Shown one piece after another: positions 36,766 to 50,280 of a stretch of 64,000 nucleotides of DNA (the stretch's first letter is position 1; each line of letters begins with the position of its first letter). Where the stretch lies: the NCBI GenBank assembly GCA_023055355.1, contig JALJCS010000018.1, forward strand, positions 124,001-188,000, read 5' to 3'. The DNA is from Agelaius tricolor. Taxonomy: Eukaryota; Chordata; Aves; Passeriformes; Icteridae. The position numbers were made by a program, and so were the translations under genes. The notes below the pieces were generated by a model. It was not told the origin of the DNA. It was given only the letters and a program-made list of their open reading frames with translations, and did not search any database.

Positions 36766-39700
36766 AGAAGTATTAAATCTAGGCATATAAACTTTGAGGA
36801 AAGGTTTGAAATTCTTTTGATTTGAATCACATTTTCTATGAATACTGACTTACAGATGACTAAAATATGTGGATGGGCATTTGAGCTGACACTTTTTGAA
36901 AAGGTGCATGGCATTTAAAATTAAAACCAGTACCATTAAAAGCTTTGTGCCGTTTTCTTTTTCCTCTGGTATTCAAAATTGCATATATCAAATATCTGTG
37001 CTTCATACAAAGCTCTTAGACACTCTCAGAAAAAAGCTTTTCTTTCAGACTAAGTTGCAGTTTACGTAGAACACTAGTACTAGTGAAGGTTTTTCTGGGC
37101 ATAGGGGGAACACCTTCTCATTGGATTTGTGTGCAGAATGCATTTTATGCAAACTGGAAAATTGATCCCAGCTGTGTTCTAGTCATCATTCTTACTGCAT
37201 CAGGCCTGAAGATTCTGTGAAAAGTAGCCTGTGGACCTTGAACATAGCTCATGTGAAACAGATGAGAGGCGATGGAGAAGTTGAGGGAGAGAATAAAGAG
37301 CATATGGCCCAGTACAGACTAACAATTGTTTGGCACCCTTTAAAGGCTGTGTTTGACAAGCAGGGCTGAAGCAGGTCTGCAAAATATCCGGGAGATCAAA
37401 ATCCATTGAAGCAAATTCCCCTGGCCAGTCACCTTGCTGCCGATAATTCACTCTCCATAGCAGCTGATCAGGCCTAACAATGCTGCTGCAGAAGTATTGT
37501 GAAAAAGGTAGGCATATTTTCACAGATGCAGGGGAAAATCCCCTTGGATGATGGCTCCAAGGGATTACTTGATGGAGCAAGTTATGTACCCTTATCTACC
37601 GTGCAATATCTAAGTTGGTGAGTTCACTATCTGTCAGCATCACTTTCGAAAATAAATGTTTGATCCACAAAACAATATTTCATATGTCCTGTCTACCTGC
37701 TTCATTTCAACCAATGAATAGGCTACGTTCCACCAGCAAAGGGTTTATGATCCTATGTTTCTTTAAACTGTGATAATTCTTTATTTTTTTCTAAATCAGA
37801 CACTGTCTATTCATAAGATTCAGATGTCCATGGCAGGGGTGTAATTAAATTCACACGTTAAAAAATAACCTTGTTCTTGTTATCTTTTTATTAAATTACT
37901 GCCATGTAACATCAGTCTGAGAGCTGAAGAAAACCCCTTCATTTGCTGTTTGCCAAGTATCATCTATGTGATACAAATTCGACTTGAGAAATCACACCCG
38001 TACATTGCCATGTAGCACTACTAGTAATGCTTTCACAACCTTTTCTTCATCATTAGGTCTTTTGGTGAAGTGAATGATTAGAACATAAGCAAGGGCATTT
38101 GTTCAAGATGCTCCAGAAAGAGCTGTGGTCTGTTCTCTTCTTTGCTGCCTATGTTAGCACTGAGCTGCAAAAAAGGAAAGATTACTAGGAAAAGTGTTAC
38201 TTTCAGTCTAAACTTGTAAATGATGTTTGGAATACCCTGTTAAATGAGAAGGTGCTCTTTTAAAATATGGCATCTTAAGGGAAAATGTCAGCTTTAAAAA
38301 GGTTTTGAGACAGTTGCTTCTGGAAAAAAAAAAAAAAAAAGAAAAGAATTGGAGGCTTCTAAGGTCTTTAGGCATACTATTTTGAAGATTGATTCAAAAC
38401 ACAGTTTCTTCATATAGGAAGAACAGAGGACCATAGATGCAACCCATTTGAAAATGGATTTCTATATGTTTCTGGTTGGGATTACCAGGCATCATTTCTT
38501 GTGAAGTCGAGGGACTGCAGTTAGCACTCCAATAATTTCCTTCCCTGAAATTCATCTGCATTTGGTCCTTTTTCCAGAGTCCCCATTTATTAGTGAAGGT
38601 ATACTCTATCTATGCATTAGAATATTCCGTTAGAGTGTGTGACTCATACTAGCTAGTTAAAATTAGCTTGAACGGAATGGATAGTTACAGTTGCGTGTAT
38701 ACAATAGTCTTATTTTGGCAAGTTTTCTTTAGACAATGTTGAAGCAGCACTAGCAAATAGGAAGTACAGCTTGCAGCAGGGAAGGACACTCTTCTGCTTT
38801 CTCAAGTTTCCTGTAGTTAAATAGACGCCAAAAGGCTTTTCCTAGTACTACTACTGTCTTGATCTAATCCTATCTTTGATCAAATTCCTAATGGGTTACT
38901 TTTCTACAAGGCAGAACATTTTTCTTTTAATAATATGTATTTTGTAAGGTGGAGACATGAACTTGTGCACCAGTCACGTGGACTGTACTCCTTATTAAGT
39001 TTCACAACCTTCTTTAGAAAATATTGACTGTGTGTAACTTCAAAAGGAGAATTCTGGGCATCTTCATTCTATTGATGTAATTGTTTTTCTGCCATGCTGG
39101 TATTGTTTTCTATCATTTTTACCAACAGAAATATTTTTCCTGACACCTATGGAAAAGACCTATGTTTACTCAACAGTGCAGCGTCAGTCCATTGTTTAGA
39201 ATGATTTCAACATGGTCCCAAACATATCGGACAGCTAGTCAGCAGAGGTTAGCAACAGGGAATGGGAATAACTTCTGAACCGTTTCAGTAGATTTCCCAG
39301 GAAGGGCTTGCTTTCTGCCACTGCAAATTTTCCCAGAGATTTTGTCTGGTTAAGAGTTGCATCAAAAGAGTATTTTTGCCCAAACCTTGGGGCAAGCTCT
39401 GTCTCCGATTTACTAGTGAATGCAAAGAGGGTGAAAGTGCTGCTTCAAAGCCCTCTGTGCGCTTTCTGTACCAAGAGGGGGGGTGACCCCAGAAATAAGT
39501 TTTGATCTCTCTTCAGAACACAAGGCATGTCATCACCTCATTCATCTTCTTCTGGGACTCATAGCATCTTAAGACTAAGAAGCTCTCTTGCTTGCTGAAG
39601 TGCGTTCAGCAAAAAAACCTTGTCTCATCAGCAGATTTGAACACAACTACAGTCGAGTCAATTCCAATGCTGGCAGGGCAATACTCTAGCCCACTAGTAA

Positions 39701-42700
39701 CATGCCACTATTAGAAGACTGTGTAAAACTATTTTTGTACAAAGTAATCGGAGGGAAAAATAGAATTGGGAAGAACTGCACATTGTTCTGGAAAAAGCCT
39801 CCTGCCTCAGTCTTACAGACATCATTTGCTGGTATCATTTTTAATAGTTGGGGTTTTTTAAATTTTGTAGAAGAAAAAATATTACTGCACCTTTATGTTT
39901 CCTTACTAGAAGTACAGCCATTTCTTAATAGAATAGAAGTAAGCCATTTGGATATGTACAAATGGTCTTTTCAAATACATATGCTATAGCACACTGCGAA
40001 AGTAATTAGCTATAAAGAGAAATCTAAAGGTTTAAAAAGATTTTGGAAGAAAGTAAGTCTAAGGTGATAGAAGAAGAAGAAAACAGCAGTTTTCTTCTGG
40101 TGAAAAAAAAACAAAGGGAGGACCTTGTACAGTGGAGATGTATTATTTGACTTCCTGAAAAACTGAGTAGGTTTGCTATTGCCAATGGTTTTCATTAGGA
40201 AGGAAGAGATTCCTTTGGCAAAAAAACCCCTTCAAACTGACTTGAGAAAAATGTTATGACACTTAACTTCACCAATCCTGAAGAAAAATTCTCATCACTT
40301 GATCTGGAAATCATGATGGTAATGGAGACAAGGATGTCTAAGCCATGCCATCAGGAACATCAAAAAGCATTAGAATGCAGGTAAGACTGAGCTCCTGAAC
40401 TAGTGTGAAGAGAATGCAAGAAAGACATTTTCCTTTAAGAGTCTTCAGGATGGAGAGCAGATCAAATTTTTTCTTGTGCAGTATTTCTGAATAGAATGAA
40501 TCTTCAAAATAACATTGTTTTCCAAAACCTGTTTACAGTATCTCTTACCATGATACACAGTTCCTATGAATAGAAAAAGCAAAGCACTTTTTTCCAAACT
40601 GTTGTGCACTCTTAAGCAATCTACAATAAAAATAGTATTTTTTCATGCTGGGAATGATGTGAATTACAAAAAAGCCTTGTAGCACACTTGGCACTGTAGT
40701 CTCTTGATTAGCATAGCTTTTTATTCATCAAACACGTTTCACATTGACTATTTTTCTCTTTTAAATAACGGCGTCTTTGTACTTATGCAGCATCCATGAA
40801 GAATTTCTTGGGTGTTATTTTGTACCTGATCCTAAATGGCAGGTTCTGCATTCTGCCATCTGTCTAGCTTTCCCATTTGATGCAGCTTCTGAGAGGTATT
40901 TTCAGAATCGAGGACTACTTGCAAGAATGATGCTAAATCCATGCATTTTACTCCTTGGTTAATGCAAAACTATTTTTCCTTTACAGTTCAATGAGAACAG
41001 GAAAATAATGATGGTGAGTTCAATCCTTAGAGTAATACAAAGAGGACTATAATCATCATTAGAAACCAAGCAAGGTGTATTTATTGCACATGCATTATAC
41101 TCACTGATGCAAATTACCCTGTAAATTCAAAAGGAATCTCTATCATAGGAGTGGATGGACTGTTTCTATTGATATTTTGCTTAAAGCAGAAAATTAATTC
41201 TTTTGACAGCCAACTCATGATTGCAAGCTCACTTTCAACTACAGCTTTCAAACAGATGAAACATGTCTGTTCATAAAACGATACAGTACAGTACACAATA
41301 GCAAGTCAGGTCATAGACATTGAAAAGAAAAAAACAGATCAAAGGACAGATTCATTCACATCTACAAGCCCTCAAGAGTGTACAGGTCAAATGTCCCCAG
41401 AAAACTAGGCTGGTGGCGCAAATTCTCTATGTTGGCACCAGCAGAAGCAGCTGCTATCTTTATAGGATGCAATCTTGCTTACATCACCCTTCAGAGCAAT
41501 CTTCTGTACCCCTGCCCAATACACCTTCTGCTCTATTCCTTGGACTTCACATTTGCATTTCTACAGAGTCCTGTCCTGCAAACTGACTCAAAGTTCAGGT
41601 AATAGATTTCCAAGATTTAGAAATGTTGTGTGAGGTTCATTTATTTCATATTTCATTCCATCTAAGCAAACTGTAACTTTCTGAAGTGAAATATTTCGAG
41701 TATGTCACGTGTATTTTAATGTTAGCTCTGCTTCACATTAAAACTTCTCACAGACCCCTGTGATGCCTTGCTGCAAAAATATATAGCTGCCAAGAGTGGT
41801 TGTGGGAAGTTAGAATTGCCAGAAAACCATACAAACAATCTAACAATAGAGCCTTGGATTTCTGAATATAATTGCACCATGTAAAGTCAAAATATAATAT
41901 TTAAATGATTTTAGATAATGATGAGTGTGGGCTAGAGAGAATCCAGATAGAATTTTATTTTTTTAAACAGTTCCGGGAAAAACATGGCCTTGACTTGGAA
42001 GTATAGCAGGAAATATTTTTATACAGCATGAGTTCTCATTACCTAATCATATGATTTGTAGACCTGAATTGGAAACCAGGAAATAAACGAAGAAAAATAT
42101 TCAAGCTATAAAAGATGGGAGTTTAAAATTTTCTTTGTATTTCTGATTAAAGCTATTAGGTAGCTAAATGGTCACCCATTATTTTAAAAAGCATCTGGAC
42201 ATTAAAAATAGGTAAATTTCTGCGGGACTTGGATGTCAGCTATTCCTGAAAAGCTTTATTTCACTGCTTTCCAACCCTGAATCAATCCACTTAAACGCAG
42301 CTGTATTTCAGATGCTCAGTGGAACTGTCCATGTAATGCAGATAGTTGACAAATAATCTGCAGAAAAAGCTAGATCGATTTGAAGATCTTTTCCTGTAAA
42401 TGGTATTCACGTTATTTGTACAAACACACAGATGGGATTTCTGCTGTCTTCTTCAGGCCACTTCCTCCAGAGAGCTCTCCATCAAATCTCTCTAGTTCTA
42501 CTCTTCTGGTGATCCAAAGTCAGCACTGGGATGGTCCAACTGCATGAATTACTGTCTGCTAGAGGTGCACCCCGAGGGCTTCTGTGTGCAGCATCACGTG
42601 AGCCCTACTAAAGTCACCCTGTTGGAATAAACTGAGCTAGCTGGACCTTAAGGGACAAGATTGTGCACTGATATTGTAAGAGAAATTAGGTACTAAGAAG

Positions 42701-43085
42701 GAGGCTGGAAGATTTAAATATTTCTGCCTCCAGCTTAAGCAACACTAAATCTTGGTCTTTATCTGAAAAACTAGGTGAATTAACCTATTTGGCATTCCTA
42801 TGCCAAAAATGTCAGTAATACAACAAGAACCGTCAAAAGAGTAACAATTCCAATCATTACTTTGTAAAAGTCATTCATTGGAAGAAGTCGGGAAGAAGGA
42901 TGAAACATGCCAATATCCTACCCGAGAATCATTCTGTTGATTTGCACAGGTTTCTTATTATATACCCATCTAATGCATTGGACATGCATGCTTGTGATGA
43001 CACAAATACTTGCAAAGCTTACCAGATAAACCATGTTCTCTTCAGACAGCAAAACATTTCTTGATGGTTGTGTTTGCTAATTACA
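36766..43085. other. Long AT-rich stretch, no supported gene
   Basis: About 6.3 kb. A poly-A run lies at 38324-38340. A minus-strand splice-acceptor-like TTTTTTGCAG precedes a 28-codon frame that ends at about 38074; this is too short and too weak to call. Open frames at 37200-37580 minus and 41378-41602 plus carry no recognisable domain. Confidence 0.4.
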
Positions 43086-43138
43086 TTTAGACTCAATGTT
43101 CTTAAAGGTCTTTTCCAACCAAAGTGATTCCATCATTC
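43086..43138 (+). mobile_element. CR1 3' terminus, tiny fragment
   Basis: CTTAAAGGTCTTTTCCAACC followed by GTGATTCCATCATTCT is a degraded CR1 3' end. It lies about 20 bp before a solo LTR. Confidence 0.6.
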
Positions 43139-43158
43139 TCTAAATCGCAGATACTGCT

Positions 43159-44509
43159 TGTCTTGGTTTAGGGCAAATTTGGCAGCAATCCTCAAGAAGG
43201 GGTGATTTATTAAAAATATTGATCTAGTACTGATATCCAACTGTGACGGACAAAGGCTCCCTAACAGTTCAAAATTAGAAAGTGTATGTTGATTGCAACG
43301 CTGGGCAGCGTGCGGGATAGCTCCCAAATACACACTGTGATTTAGAGGTGATAACAGAATCTTTTTATCTATACAAGTATTGAATACCCAAAAGACAAAT
43401 ACATGTTCATAATTTAGGTACATCCCATCATTCCTCACTTTGTATGGTAATTAGTTCAAAAGCTATTAAGCACGCATAGTTTGTTCCTCAAAATGAATCG
43501 GTGGTCCCTTTCATGGGGAGGGGTTCCAAAATGAGGAAATAAATGAAGTCTTCCTGGTTCTGAACTTTCTACATTTTCAATGCAAATAGGACAAATGAAC
43601 CCATTGGTAGAACTCCCATTCCCCATCTTCAATTGGTTTCAGAACAGAGGTGGCCTACAATTGTCTTATGTTCCTAAAAGCTATTTATGAGTTTCTATAT
43701 TCTTCATGATAAACCCAGCTAAGCAAACATGATGTTGACAAGCAATCAATTATTCGTTAACTACTAACTCTTAACTTCATCAAGGCCTACCTATTTATTT
43801 TGATAAACTCTAATAAGGCTTATCTCTTGACTAAAACCTCAGCTCCTCTAAAAACCCTAAATTTCTTTAAAGTTCATGTCTCAGGGGGCCCCCCCCAGAA
43901 AGCCCACCTACACGGCCCCTCCCCTCAACTGGTCTGGGAAACATTTCCTCTGAGAGAAGTGGAAAAAATCTGTTTATTTAACAGGGAAAGCACCCCCCAG
44001 CACAAAAAATGAACAATACCAGGTGACAAAACTCAATCGCCGCTCTGAAGAGACAACAAATTCAGAAAGTCTCTCCTGCGGATGCTTGCTCTGTTATCAA
44101 TCCCTCCGGCACTAGGAAAGGCTGCTGCCCAGAGTAGGCCCCCATAGGCCACAAAGTGCAAGCTCTCAGTGCTCTCCAGGTCCCAGTGTGGAGCAGGTTT
44201 GAACAGTTCCAAGAAAAGGGAAAGAAAAAAAGACAGTCCAGGGAAAACTCTGCCTCAGCCAGCTAAACCAACTGAAAAGCAAACAACACTCTGTTCTGCT
44301 CCATCAGTGCCCAGACAACACAGTGCAGCACAGAATGTGGAGCAGTGTTGCTTTTAGAAGAGTGAGTGCAGCCTGTGATAACAAACTCCGTGCTTCTTCT
44401 TCTCCCCACCTTTGCTCTCAGAACCAGTCTTGAAGGCAGAGAATAGAATATCCAGCATACACAGAACAGATGGCTGGGGATACAAGCATCATAAAGTCAC
44501 CCTAGGACA
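43159..44509 (-). mobile_element. Solo LTR, family A, long form
   Basis: A 1351-bp element with perfect 5-bp target duplications CTGCT (43154-43158 and 44510-44514). The right half aligns with the short element at 29131-29731. About 700 bp near the left end (about 43185-43880) are absent from the short form and carry a second AATAAA on the minus strand (TTTATT at about 43205). It is a long LTR subtype, or contains an older nested insertion. Confidence 0.85.
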
Positions 44510-44622
44510 CTGCTCTACTGAGATATGTCACCAGACTATGCTAAGACAAAGTTTTGGAACTGCTAATTAAAATTCTACTATCACAGTGAAGCTGAGGAGG
44601 AAAGACAGCTCACTCCAGTTAC

Positions 44623-44753
44623 CTTGTGGCATGCCAATACTTCCTTTCAATCACAATGGTTTTCGTCTTTAAGTCCATGACATCACAGGCATAATTCAAC
44701 ATCTTTTGGGCAGGAAGGAAGATATTCTTCTTCTCATTATACTGATGGGTAAG
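44623..44753 (-). pseudogene. Candidate protein-coding exon, gene not recognised
   Basis: On the minus strand a 131-bp segment is bounded by a good acceptor (TTTGCATTTCAG) and a GT donor (CACAAG then GTAACT). One frame is open across the whole of it and gives 43 codons of ordinary mixed composition with two extra bases (ending in phase 2). Residues include LTHQYNEKKNIFLPAQKM at the start and IVIERKYWHAT at the end. I do not recognise the gene. No neighbouring exon was found within the window, since a solo LTR lies 109 bp downstream and the provirus less than 1 kb upstream. It may be an isolated exon of a large gene, or an exon stranded by duplication, so calling it a pseudogene fragment is cautious. 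Confidence 0.5.
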
Positions 44754-45525
44754 CTGAAATGCAAAGCAGTTAATTCAAAGTGAAACAGCAATCAAGTCAA
44801 TAGTAAAACTCACCACAGTTTTGTTTACCAAGCCAAGTCCTTATGATCCCAAAATACAAGAACAGCTGTAAAAGCCTTGTGGTTTCTTAATTTTTTCCTA
44901 TACCTACATGGGAGGGTAAGGGATAAATGATCCCAAACAATGGTAATCCACAACAAAGCATTCTTGACATCATATTCAGCTTTTGCATAGTGAGCTCTTC
45001 ACCTGATCAAGTTATTCCATTGCAATAGTTTGGGGAGTATCTTAGAGGGCTGGCTGTTGTTTGGTTTAAACCCTCTTGATCATTCAGGAACCCAGTAGCA
45101 ATGAGAAAGTTCAAAATAAGATAGTGCTACGCATTGATTTTCCTATATGACAGATGTATTTCTACAAGACAGAAGGCTGACCTAATGCTTCCCTACAACA
45201 TGGCTGGAGTGGCATCCTGTTCCCCATAGGTTTTTCCGTTTAATTTTAGCAGCTTTCTTACTAGATTAATGAGCTGAACTAACTCAAAAAGGAATCAGAT
45301 AAGTGCCAGAGCTTTAAAACAAACAACAACAACAACAAAAAAGATGCAAAATGGTGATTTGTGGGTGCGTTTGAAAACAGAAATTTTTTTGTATTTTTCA
45401 TAGAGACATGGCATTCTCTAGAATGATATTGCTCCAACGGTTTGAGTTTGGTTTTCTTTTCCCCCCTCAATTGTAAATGTTATGCATTCTTTTTGGCTAT
45501 TTCAGTAAATAGATTTTCTGATACG
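44754..45525. other. Left flank of the provirus
   Basis: AT-rich, with a CAA-type short run at about 45321-45339. It ends GATACG, whose last five bases (45521-45525) are the left target-site copy of the provirus. No gene was recognised apart from the exon candidate on its left. Confidence 0.5.
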
Positions 45526-47806
45526 TGTGAAAGACAGTCTAAAGTTCCCCTCATTTGCCTCACGACCATTCCCAGGACAGACACTGGGACCCTGAGGACC
45601 CCGATGGGAATTCTGGCCTGCCAGTAATGGATGAACACCAAAAATCCTGAGGCCCCTGAGCAGAATTCTGGCCTGCCAAGTGATTGTTCACAGCTGTGTC
45701 TTCAGTGACTGCTTCTAGCAGGGCCTGCCAAAGGGCGACCCAGCCTATATGCTTGCACCTGCTTCATGACAATAGACCAGGAATTTTCCCACCTCTTGGC
45801 CAGATGAACTTGCTGGGGCAACTTGGTAGCCCCCCCATGGAAAATCCTTCCTCTGCTCCACTACCACCATGAGGCACCGAGGTTGAAGCCCCCCTACCAA
45901 GGACTGAGACTGAGACACCTGTAATTCTGATGCAGGGGTGCTGGCCTGACTGAAGCAGGATGCCTGCTGAGTGTTGCCTACAGATGTGCCTACAGGACCT
46001 AGACTGGTTTCCCCCAGAAAGCAGTCCTGAAACAGTGGGTCCCACTCACTGCTGATACTGACTTATCCTGCTGAGAGCATGGACTGTCTGTACCCGTCTT
46101 CAATACCTTTTTCCCCCTCAGCAATTTCAATAGACTTCTTCTTCTTGATTGTATCTGTTCCCCCTCAGCCATTTCAAGATTCTGTTTCCCCCCTCAGCAA
46201 TGGACTATAATAGAACCTTGAGTTCACCAGGACTTAACCTTGAGTTAACCAGGCAGGGCCATTATCTTCCCAACGTGACTAGACAAACTCTGTTGGCTGG
46301 ACTATGAGGACTTAGTCTCTCCACATTTGGTAGCTATACTCCTGTCTTGGTTCAGGGCAAATTTTGGGGAGAACCCCCAAAGGGGCTCCTCTAGGAAAGC
46401 AGATTCATTTGGCCCCTCCCCTATGAAATATTAATCCCAATATTACCGGGTGGGACGTGCCTGGGCTCGTCTGACCCTTGCTGCTGGGCCAAAGGCGGCA
46501 GCTGTGATGTTTCACCTCAGAGATACATTTGGCCGGCTGGATCCTGCAGCTAGGCACTCGCAACAAATCCAGGCATAGTAGAAACTCAGTTGACCTCTGG
46601 TGGAAAAGGTTCAGGGGACGGTGAAGAGAAAAAGGAGAGGATTCTGCTGTAGAGTTTTAATCCAGAGTTTATTCCAGGATGACAGACCTCTGAATCTTGT
46701 AACAGCTCCCAACAGAATCCAGACCGCATGGTCCCGTCTCCTTTTCAGCCCGGGGACAGGGGGAGGGGAAGGCACAGGTGAGCCACCAACCAGGTGGGAG
46801 GAGGGGAAGGCTCAAAGGATAAAGACACTTGGACAGGCCAATGAGCCCGGACCTGAGGGGCATCTTTTGAACTTCTGCCAACCACACCATGACCCTGCTG
46901 GAATGTTAAGATTGATGGACAGCACTTAGCAGGAGGGCAAAGGGGGAGGGGAAAGGACAGGTTTCACCTATCCCAACACCTGAGGGATTTTCCTGTTTCC
47001 TGAAACAGGAAATGGCGTCACACTGCAACACTCCCCCCAACCGGTCCAGGAGAAAATAGCTCCTTGGAAAGAGGTGGAAAAAACCTGCTTATTAAACAAT
47101 AAAACCTAAACAATATTGAACAATAAAACCCCTTGTTGCTCCAAAAGAGATGACAAACTGAGAAAGTCCCCTCCCTCGGTTGCAGTTCAGCTCACACAGG
47201 CTCTTATCAATCCCTCCGGTGCTGGAAACGTTGCGGGCCGGGCCCGGCCTGGTGGGCCACAGGTGCTAGCTGCCGGTGCTCTTCTGGGTGTTCAGTCCAG
47301 AGCAGGTTTCAAGAGGTCCAAAGAAAAGGGAAAAAAGAAAAGAAACCACAGTCCAGGGAACTTCCTTGCCTCAGCAAGCTAAAACTAACTAAAAGCAAAG
47401 GAGAGCTCTGTCCCACTGTCTGTTCATCCCCAGACAACACAGTCCAGGAGCAGGAATGTGGAGGAGTGAGTGCAGTGTCTGAAAACAAACTGCTGCTTCT
47501 TCTCTCCCCCCTTCACTCTCTGCAACAAGTCTTAAAGGTGCAAAACTTATGATGCAGCATAAACAGAACAAGATGATTGGGGTTAAAAGCATCATATAAT
47601 CAGCTTAGGACAACTCCCTCTCTCTTTCTCCCCCTCTTTTCTATTCTTTTCCTCTCCCTAATTCCTTTCATGCATTTGCTGTGGTCATTCTATAAAGGTG
47701 CATTTGTTTGGATTGATACTGCAATCCCCTTTCCGTGTTGTCTGTTGCACTCCCAGATCAGTTAACCAACCATCACCACCCCCATTGGTATGAGCGGATC
47801 GTGACA
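45526..47806 (+). mobile_element. 5' LTR of provirus, split by solo LTR
   Basis: Without the insert at 46343-47612 and its extra target copy it is about 1006 bp, against 986 bp for the 3' LTR. The extra bases come from a short insertion around 46240-46272 that includes a second GAGTTAACCAG-like phrase. The TATA-like CTATAAAGG is at about 47690. Divergence from the 3' LTRs is several per cent, so the provirus is not very recent. Confidence 0.85.
46343..47612 (-). mobile_element. Solo LTR inside the 5' LTR, family A, long form
   Basis: A 1270-bp element with perfect target duplications ACTCC at 46338-46342 and 47613-47617. The uninterrupted 3' LTRs at 597-1582 and 57260-58245 show the empty site with a single ACTCC, so the insertion and both edges are certain. 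It has TGTCTTGG on the left and TTAGGACA on the right. A TTTATT at about 46671 gives a second AATAAA on the sense (minus) strand. Confidence 0.95.
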
Positions 47807-48248
47807 TTAAATTGGCATCATGGACAGGATTCTGATCGACAGAAGGGTCTGCAAGGCTGTTTGTAGTCTGGAACAGGGGAAGGACGATTTGCTTCAGCCA
47901 CACCTAGCCCCTCATCGCGAAAGGGTTAAACGAAGCTGGAAAGCAAGGAAAGCTCTTTGAATTTCCCACAAACTGTGCACGCCCAGGTGAAATACGCCCC
48001 CATACTCTATTGAGGGTTCTGTCTTTAGAATTTCCCAAAAAATCTCTTCCCGCAAAAGGGGAGACTGTTTTTGTTTATGTGTGGACTGTCTGGGAAGGAA
48101 GGGACAACTTGAAGGAACTAAGCAGGGCCTCCCAGGGAGATTTGGTCTCTTCACCCAGCCAGGGAAGCAAAGGGGAGCACAGCAAAGGCTGTGAGATTGT
48201 CTAACTTAAGTTTGCACCTCCCTGTCATGGTTTTGGTCCCTTCATAAA
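47807..48248 (+). other. Proviral leader
   Basis: Untranslated region between the LTR and the first gag ATG. It has no features beyond the candidate primer-binding site at its left end. The frame at 48010-48204 is short and does not join gag. Confidence 0.5.
47813..47830 (+). promoter_or_regulatory. Candidate primer-binding site
   Basis: TGGCATCATGGACAGGAT begins six bases after the LTR end. It starts with TGG, the complement of a tRNA CCA end, at the right distance. I could not match it to a particular tRNA with certainty. Confidence 0.45.
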
Positions 48249-50217
48249 ATGACTGAAAACTCTAGCACAAAAGTTACAGCTGAATTTTCTGCTCTGCTTG
48301 CTAAATAGAATGCCAAGCCTTCTCCAAGGGGGGAGGTTTGGGCAGAGAACAGCTGGTTTAATTTAGAAAATGTCATAGATAGAATTTGTTCTTTACAACA
48401 TGAAACAGAAGTTAAACTGGGCAAAAATAAGACCATCCTCTGCTCAGTTTTGGCAGCTTGTCTCACAGCAGCCATAGAAACCCTTTTTAAGCAAAGAAAC
48501 GAGGAAATAGCAAGAATAGATTCCCTTCAAAACCTAGTTGAAATTTTGCAGAAAGAATTAAAGGAAGATAGAAATGAGATCTATAGGTTGCGGGCTGCCC
48601 TTAGAGAGGAACTTGCTAAGAATTCACATCCTACTGATTCCTCTACAGAGCCAGAGGAAAAGGAAACTCCTGACATGAAACAAATCTATCCCCGTCAGGA
48701 ACTTGAGGCAGTAAAAAATTGGAGAGAATACTGCTGTCCTCGCTTGAGACCCTTGGTTCAAACAGAATAGAACTATATTAATGATGAGGATTGTTGGAAT
48801 GTTGGGGGACATAAGACAGTTGATGCACTTTGGACCTGGTTAACATAAGAGATTTGATAACAGAATGCCTTGGCATAAACAAACGGAACTTTGAAAATTC
48901 GACCTGGATTGCAAGAAGATTAAATCAAACGGGTTTACTGGAAAAAGAAAATCCCATGAAACTCTGCAAGCAAGAGATGTTGTTATATGCGTAAGTTTGT
49001 GTATGTGATTTTAACCTAATCATTGTAGTACACGTTACTAGTCTCCCTGCAATGGTATGTAAGTGCTTGTATCCCACAATCAAATTGGATTCTGATTACC
49101 GAGTGGGTCTCCCTGTCTCTCTGCATTGCCGAAAGAGGATCTTGACCCACCTATCACAACTAAACAAATACCGTTCAGTGCTACCGAGTTAGCTAAGCTG
49201 TAAAAAGAATTCGGGCGCCTCCCACAAGAATCAGAGACAAATATGTCCTCCGAGTGTCCCTCGATGGTGGAGATCAAATTAAATTAACCGGAGGCCAGTG
49301 GGTACTGGGGACATGGAGCCTTCTTCACAACAGGAGATAAGGAGGTAAGCGTGATGCATGGTCCCTGACACAGGGTGCGTCTTTCTGGGCCGGGAGAATG
49401 AATCCTTTGGAAAGGGGTGACCCCCTGGCAATCGTTGACACCACCGACCAGCTCTTAGAAAGTGTCCACAAAGCCGCCTGCCTGCAAAAGATTCATGAAA
49501 AGAAATTAGTTCCTGGTTTTGAATGCCCAATGCAATTACCTGTGAAGCCAGAACTAATGACCGATTGAACTCGTGGGCTTCCAGAAACACTTAAACATAC
49601 AGCAACGACTCTACAGAAAACCATAATGGCTTTGAATCCTGTAGAAAGACTAGATAAGATTCCTCAGGAATTCCCCTGACCAAAGTGGACCTAGAGATCC
49701 TGGCTTCACTCCCTACTCTTCCCCCTCACAGCCCTCAGCTTCTCAATCTGATTCACCTGCCAGTAGCCATAAAGTTTGGACATGAGCTGAAGTTGCAGTA
49801 GATCTGATTAATTATTGTAGACAATATGGACCTATAAAAACCCCGGCATAGAAATCAGAAAATAACAAAGGTGTTTGGTTTATTGGGGCTCCTCACAGTG
49901 AAAATATAGAGAAAGGAAAACAGATCTCTAACTGCCACCATTGGTGGTTGTTGGGAATTCAAAAGTGGGTCCCCAAAGAGGTGATGGATGGTTTGCCCCT
50001 TGAGAAATTGCAGAAAATAATAAATAATTGGCACCAGCGAAAACCGAATCCATTGGCTCAACCCAGTGCACCCCTCCCTTCTCAGGGACAAAAACTAACC
50101 CTCCCCCAGCTTCTCCCACAGAACACAGGCAGTGAACCAAAACCAACAGGGTTTTCGGGAAACAAATCTCTCTGCCGCTTACAGGTGGGCAAAGGGGCGG
50201 AGCGTGGGTTTATTTAA
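48249..50217 (+). pseudogene. gag: gag remnant
   Basis: Structural polyprotein remnant. From ATG 48249 one frame runs to a TAG at 48768-48770 with one earlier TAG at 48306-48308. Its second half is highly charged and coiled-coil-like (QNLVEILQKELKED, residues about 95-110), as in matrix or assembly regions. A capsid-like piece lies in another frame at about 49375-49567, containing DPLAIVDTTDQLLESVHKAA. A further open piece, 49948-50217, reads into a proline- and glutamine-rich section. No intact zinc knuckle of the C-x2-C-x4-H-x4-C type was seen. The order and position upstream of protease support gag; the individual domain limits are inferred. Confidence 0.7.
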
Positions 50218-50280
50218 GAATGCTCACTAAAAATAAATCAGGATATATATTAAGCCCAGCTATCACGGGCCTCCACAGGC

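Noticed and set aside
38070..38165. Minus-strand TTTTTTGCAG followed by a 28-codon frame
   Set aside because: Too short, no donor needed or seen, and the frame ends at once in a stop; a chance match cannot be excluded.
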